Below are positions 23,002 through 25,912 of a stretch of DNA of 25,912 nucleotides, in pieces. The position numbers were made by a program, and so were the translations under genes. Each line of letters opens with the position of its first letter. Position 1 is the stretch's first letter. The notes under the pieces were generated by a model that was given only the letters and a program-made list of their open reading frames with translations, was not told the origin of the DNA and made no database searches. The stretch comes from Nocardioides sp. (GTDB lineage Bacteria > Actinomycetota > Actinomycetes > Propionibacteriales > Nocardioidaceae), in the NCBI GenBank assembly GCA_021731205.1, contig JAKFXV010000051.1, forward strand, positions 1 to 25,912, read 5' to 3'.

Positions 23002-24208
23002 GTGGTGGTCCTACGCGGGTCGCGACTGCGTCGGGCAGGAGCCCGATCACCTTCGTGGCTGCGCGACGCAGCGGGTGACGGCGTGTGGGTGGCTGGGCTG
23101 CGAGGGAGGCTTCGGTGCGGCGCTTGGCTGCTCGCAGGGCCTGCTTCGCGCCGTACTTCGTCCCGGCGACATACATCAAATAGGCGAGCTCGCCGGCAGC
23201 TGCGGTGGCGATCTCCGTGGGGGCCTTCGGCGCCTCCTCGAAGTCTGCTGGATCAACCAACAGATGCTCCGGATCGCCGATGACCTGAGCGTCCGAAGCA
23301 CGTAGGGCCGCGATCCACGGACTGGCGGCGTCGTTGGCCGCTTCCGCGACCCACCTCGGGGTGGCGATTTTCACCGACGGTGATTGCACCGGCTCCACCT
23401 TCAGCCCCTCCAGAGCCTTGCCTCGCAAAGCGTGCAGGAACTCCGTGCGATCGCGTCCATCGGCCACGAAGGCCCGATTGAACGCCGCCAGCGCTGCGAT
23501 CTGACGATGGTCCAGCGAAGGATTCGTGAGGGATGAATCCGGCGTCAGGGATCCCGTCGGCAGCGCAAGGAGTGCTTCGAAGGAGTGCAAGAGCATGCTC
23601 CGATCCTTCGGGTCGAGGACCACGAAGGTGATGTTCTCTTCGCCGATGATCGGGCCCCATCGGTCGATCTGACCCGCCAGATCGAAACGTTGCCAGAATC
23701 CGGGTTTTCCTCTGCTTCCTCGGTCGGTGCCGAAGAGTTCGTGCAACCAATCGGTGTAGGCCTGGGTTTGCCCTTCCTGGACCTGCTGCTGCCATCGCGA
23801 GGCCACGATATTGGCCAGCGGACGCGTCGTCAGCACGATCTGTACCGAGCCCCCTAGGTCGGCAACGAGCTGCTCGGCCCGGCTCGACGACATTCCGGCC
23901 AGAATCTCGCTGCTCAAGATGACCCTGTCCGCCCGAGAGGTGCGGATACTGCGCGCGAGTCTGGCCCACTGCTTGGGCGCGTCCGTACGGAAGCCTGCCG
24001 GCATCCGTTCGTAGGTGATCGCCGTCGTCGCGGTCCGTGAGTGCCGCCGCTTGCCGGCATACTCGACCCCATGCTTCGCGAGGGTCTCGCGGCAACTGTG
24101 GAGGGAGCCCTGCAGCGCCGTCGTTCCCGTCTTGGCGGGCCCGATATGGACCAAGCGAGTGCCCACGGGAACCGGGCTGATCTCGCTTACGGCGGTGACG
24201 TGACGCAT
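22994..24208 (-). CDS. Sulfotransferase-like protein C
   Basis: A 404-residue paralogue of B, clearly a tandem duplicate: HIGPAKTGTTALQGSL (Lys26), VEYAGKRRHSRTA (B has VEYAGKLRHSRVA), VILSSEILAGMS, IVLTTRPLANIVASRWQQQ (Arg129, Ser137), ITFVVLDPKDRSMLLHSFEALLALPTG, and KIATPRWVAEAANDA. Both PAPS-type motifs look complete, so activity is plausible. It diverged from B substantially, so the duplication is not recent and the two probably differ in acceptor. The ATG at 24208 lies 48 bases after the tilS stop; I see no ribosome site and no clear promoter, so the start is somewhat uncertain. The acceptor and any link to the teichoic-type cluster are inferred. Confidence 0.85.
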   Translation of the reverse strand: MRHVTAVSEISPVPVGTRLVHIGPAKTGTTALQGSLHSCRETLAKHGVEYAGKRRHSRTATTAITYERMPAGFRTDAPKQWARLARSIRTSRADRVILSSEILAGMSSSRAEQLVADLGGSVQIVLTTRPLANIVASRWQQQVQEGQTQAYTDWLHELFGTDRGSRGKPGFWQRFDLAGQIDRWGPIIGEENITFVVLDPKDRSMLLHSFEALLALPTGSLTPDSSLTNPSLDHRQIAALAAFNRAFVADGRDRTEFLHALRGKALEGLKVEPVQSPSVKIATPRWVAEAANDAASPWIAALRASDAQVIGDPEHLLVDPADFEEAPKAPTEIATAAAGELAYLMYVAGTKYGAKQALRAAKRRTEASLAAQPPTRRHPLRRAATKVIGLLPDAVATRVGPPRG

Positions 24209-24256
24209 AAGGCATTCTTGCAGGCACCATCTTGGCGGCGCGGTGTGGTGGCCTTC

Positions 24257-25234
24257 CTAGTCCCGCCCGTCCCGGATGAATCGCAGGGTCCTGCCGCGTC
24301 GAATCGCGGTCAGATGGCCGGGCAACTGGATGGACTTGGGGAGCTGGGTGCTGTTGGCCACCTGTTGTTCGAGAGCGGCGACATGTACGGCGAAAAGCTC
24401 CCCGGGCGGGGAGCCGGCCGCCACGGCCGCCATCCGCAGCATGCGCGAGCGGACTGCCTTCGGGTAGCCAAGCAACGCGTCGACGTCGAATCCCGTGGCC
24501 GGGTCGTAGTCAGCCATGGCCCGTTCGGCAAGCTCATCGAGGGCAAGCACGTCATCACGAACCAAGTCACCGGTCCGTGCCAGCGCGGCCGCCACGCCTG
24601 GCCCTAGCTCCTGTTCGAGGACCGGCAGCGCCCGATGCCGCACTCGGGCCCGGAGGAAGCGGGGATCGTCGTTGTGGGGATCCCGCCACCAGGTGATCCC
24701 CGCGGCGGAGCAGGCTGCCTCGGTCTGGGCGCGGCTGATCGTCAGCAACGGCCGCCGGAAAACCCCGAAGGCTGTCGGCATGCCCATGATCGAGCGACCG
24801 CCCGAGCCGCGGGTCAGCCCCATCAGCACCGTCTCTGCTTGATCGTCGCGAGTGTGGCCGAGCAACACGATCGCCGGATCGAATCGATCGGCGAGCTCGC
24901 GGAGTACGGCGTATCTCGCCGTGCGTGCCGCCGCCTCCGGGCCGTCGCCGCTGACCTGGACCCGGACCCGGATCGACGCCGTCTCGCTCACCCCCAGCTG
25001 CGCCATCTGTTTCACGACGCTGAGGGCCTGGTCGGCGGAGTCGTCTTGCAGACCGTGGTCCACGGTGACTCCGACAACGTTTCGACCACGGGCCTCGAAC
25101 ACCGTGGCCGCCAGCAGCGCCAGCGAGTCCGCTCCGCCGCTGCACGCCACCACCAGGGAGCGCTCGACCGGCTCGTCGCTGATCGACGCCCGGACCGCGT
25201 TGCGCACCGCGGAGATCGCAGGATGGAGCGTCAT
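24257..25234 (-). CDS. tilS: tRNA(Ile)-lysidine synthase
   Basis: TilS adds lysine to C34 of the CAU-anticodon tRNA-Ile using ATP, changing its decoding from AUG to AUA; it is essential in most bacteria. The 325-residue protein has the PP-loop SGGADS (32-37), VTVDHGLQDDSADQA, GHTRDDQAETVLMGLTRGSG, MGMPTAFGVFRRPLL and WWRDPHNDDPRFLRARVRH (the conserved D-P-x-N segment). The C-terminal part is short, as is usual in actinobacteria, which lack the full TilS C-terminal domain. ATG 25234 lies nine bases after the metalloprotease stop. The tilS-hpt-ftsH-fol order is conserved in actinobacteria. Confidence 0.95.
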   Translation of the reverse strand: MTLHPAISAVRNAVRASISDEPVERSLVVACSGGADSLALLAATVFEARGRNVVGVTVDHGLQDDSADQALSVVKQMAQLGVSETASIRVRVQVSGDGPEAAARTARYAVLRELADRFDPAIVLLGHTRDDQAETVLMGLTRGSGGRSIMGMPTAFGVFRRPLLTISRAQTEAACSAAGITWWRDPHNDDPRFLRARVRHRALPVLEQELGPGVAAALARTGDLVRDDVLALDELAERAMADYDPATGFDVDALLGYPKAVRSRMLRMAAVAAGSPPGELFAVHVAALEQQVANSTQLPKSIQLPGHLTAIRRGRTLRFIRDGRD

Positions 25235-25243
25235 CGGCCCGAC

Positions 25244-25912
25244 TCAGCCGTGGACGCGAGTGATCCAGGCCGTCGGATCATGGATCTCGGTCTTGGACGG
25301 CAGGTGCGTGGGATCGGCCCAGACCGCGTTGAAATCGGCCATGCCGACCTTGTCCACGACCGTCCTGACGAAGGCTGCCCCATCGCGATACTGCGCCATC
25401 TTCGCCTCGAGGCCCAAGATCCTCCGCAGCCACCGATCGAGCGAGCCGGCTCCCTTGCGGCGCTCGTTGAACCGAGCCCGGATCGCGCCGACCGACCCGA
25501 TCACGGACGGCCCGACTCCGTCCATGACGACGTCCGCATGGCCCTCCAGCAGCGACATCACACCCGTGAGGCGGTCGAGGATGGCCGCCTGCTCCGGGGT
25601 GCTCACGATGTCGACCAGACTCCCCCTGCGCTCGCCCGGGCCTTCCCCACGCACGGCCTCCGCCACCCGTTTGAGACCGTCCTCGAGCAACGAGGACGAC
25701 TCGACCGAGTCGAGCAACGCCGACATCTCCTGGAACACGTGCTCCCGCATCCACGGGACAGCCGTGAACTGCACCCGATGGGTCTCCTCGTGGAGGCACA
25801 CCCAGAGCCGGAAGTCCGATGGGTCGACTCCGAGCTCGCGTTCTACGTGCACGATGTTGGGCGCCACCAGCAGCAGCCGACCGTGTGGCGGGGCGAAAGG
25901 GTCGAACTGGCC
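25244..25912 (-). CDS. DUF2342-family zinc-dependent metalloprotease (5' end outside window)
   Basis: The C-terminal 222 residues of a protein whose frame is open to the window edge. The visible part begins GQFDPFAPPHGRLLLVAPNIVHVERELGVD and contains the zinc motif HEETH in WVCLHEETHRVQFTAVPWM, which matches the actinobacterial zinc-dependent metalloprotease/DUF2342 (coenzyme F420 biosynthesis-associated) family; Rv3626c is the syntenic mycobacterial gene. The rest is helical (RARFNERRKGAGSLDRWLRRILGLEAKMAQYRDG). No substrate is known. A GTG at 25867 would give a shorter frame but would lose the conserved lead, so it is not the real start. It is followed nine bases later by tilS and is probably in the same operon. 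Confidence 0.85.
   Translation of the reverse strand, partial: GQFDPFAPPHGRLLLVAPNIVHVERELGVDPSDFRLWVCLHEETHRVQFTAVPWMREHVFQEMSALLDSVESSSLLEDGLKRVAEAVRGEGPGERRGSLVDIVSTPEQAAILDRLTGVMSLLEGHADVVMDGVGPSVIGSVGAIRARFNERRKGAGSLDRWLRRILGLEAKMAQYRDGAAFVRTVVDKVGMADFNAVWADPTHLPSKTEIHDPTAWITRVHG

Noticed and set aside
21805..24208. Transposon or genomic island borders around the sulfotransferase-like pair
   Set aside because: No transposase, integrase, terminal inverted repeat, target duplication or tRNA is seen at either end.

Overview
This is a high-GC bacterial chromosome segment from an actinomycete. Most codons end in G or C, GTG and TTG starts are common, and several genes overlap by 1 to 8 bases. 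The housekeeping gene order resembles the Mycobacterium tuberculosis block Rv3626c to Rv3602c (metalloprotease, tilS, hpt, ftsH, folE, folP, folB, folK, DUF3180, Rossmann/DUF2520, panC). With teichoic-acid type genes present, a member of the Propionibacteriales (for example a Nocardioides relative) is plausible, but the genus cannot be proved from this window. I see no tRNA, rRNA, insertion sequence, phage gene or CRISPR array, and no stretch above about 115 bases lacks a gene.

Layout, mostly on the minus strand and read right to left. (1) 25912-24257: zinc metalloprotease (5' end outside the window) and tilS. (2) 24208-21805: two paralogous sulfotransferase-like genes overlapping by 8 bases, placed between tilS and hpt. 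(3) 21770-15414: hpt, ftsH, the folate genes folE-folP-folB-folK, a DUF3180 membrane protein and a membrane-anchored coiled-coil protein. (4) 15408-11903: a glycine-betaine/choline-type ABC transporter, with its ATPase on the plus strand diverging from two permeases and a lipoprotein. (5) 11851-3214: a surface-polymer cluster containing a 1103-residue GT2-like plus TagF-like polymerase, an unrecognised 335-residue-class protein, a third sulfotransferase-like protein, a plus-strand CDP-ribitol synthase (cytidylyltransferase plus SDR fusion) and a secreted sulfatase. (6) 3190-1: a Rossmann/DUF2520 protein, panC and nadB (3' end outside the window).

The simplest reading is a conserved cofactor and cell-maintenance block interrupted by two accessory insertions. 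Both carry members of the same sulfotransferase-like family. The larger one could make a poly(ribitol phosphate) polymer; the sulfotransferases and the sulfatase suggest, but do not prove, that a surface glycopolymer is sulfated and remodelled.

The most striking directly visible oddity is in panC. Three identical in-frame 60-bp tandem copies sit immediately before the ATP-binding HIGH motif, each re-encoding the first beta strand. Other points are a Lys-to-Thr change at the expected catalytic position of one sulfotransferase, two perfect palindromes in gene-start regions, and a recurring TAGNNT hexamer 6 to 8 bases before start codons, which suggests leaderless transcripts.
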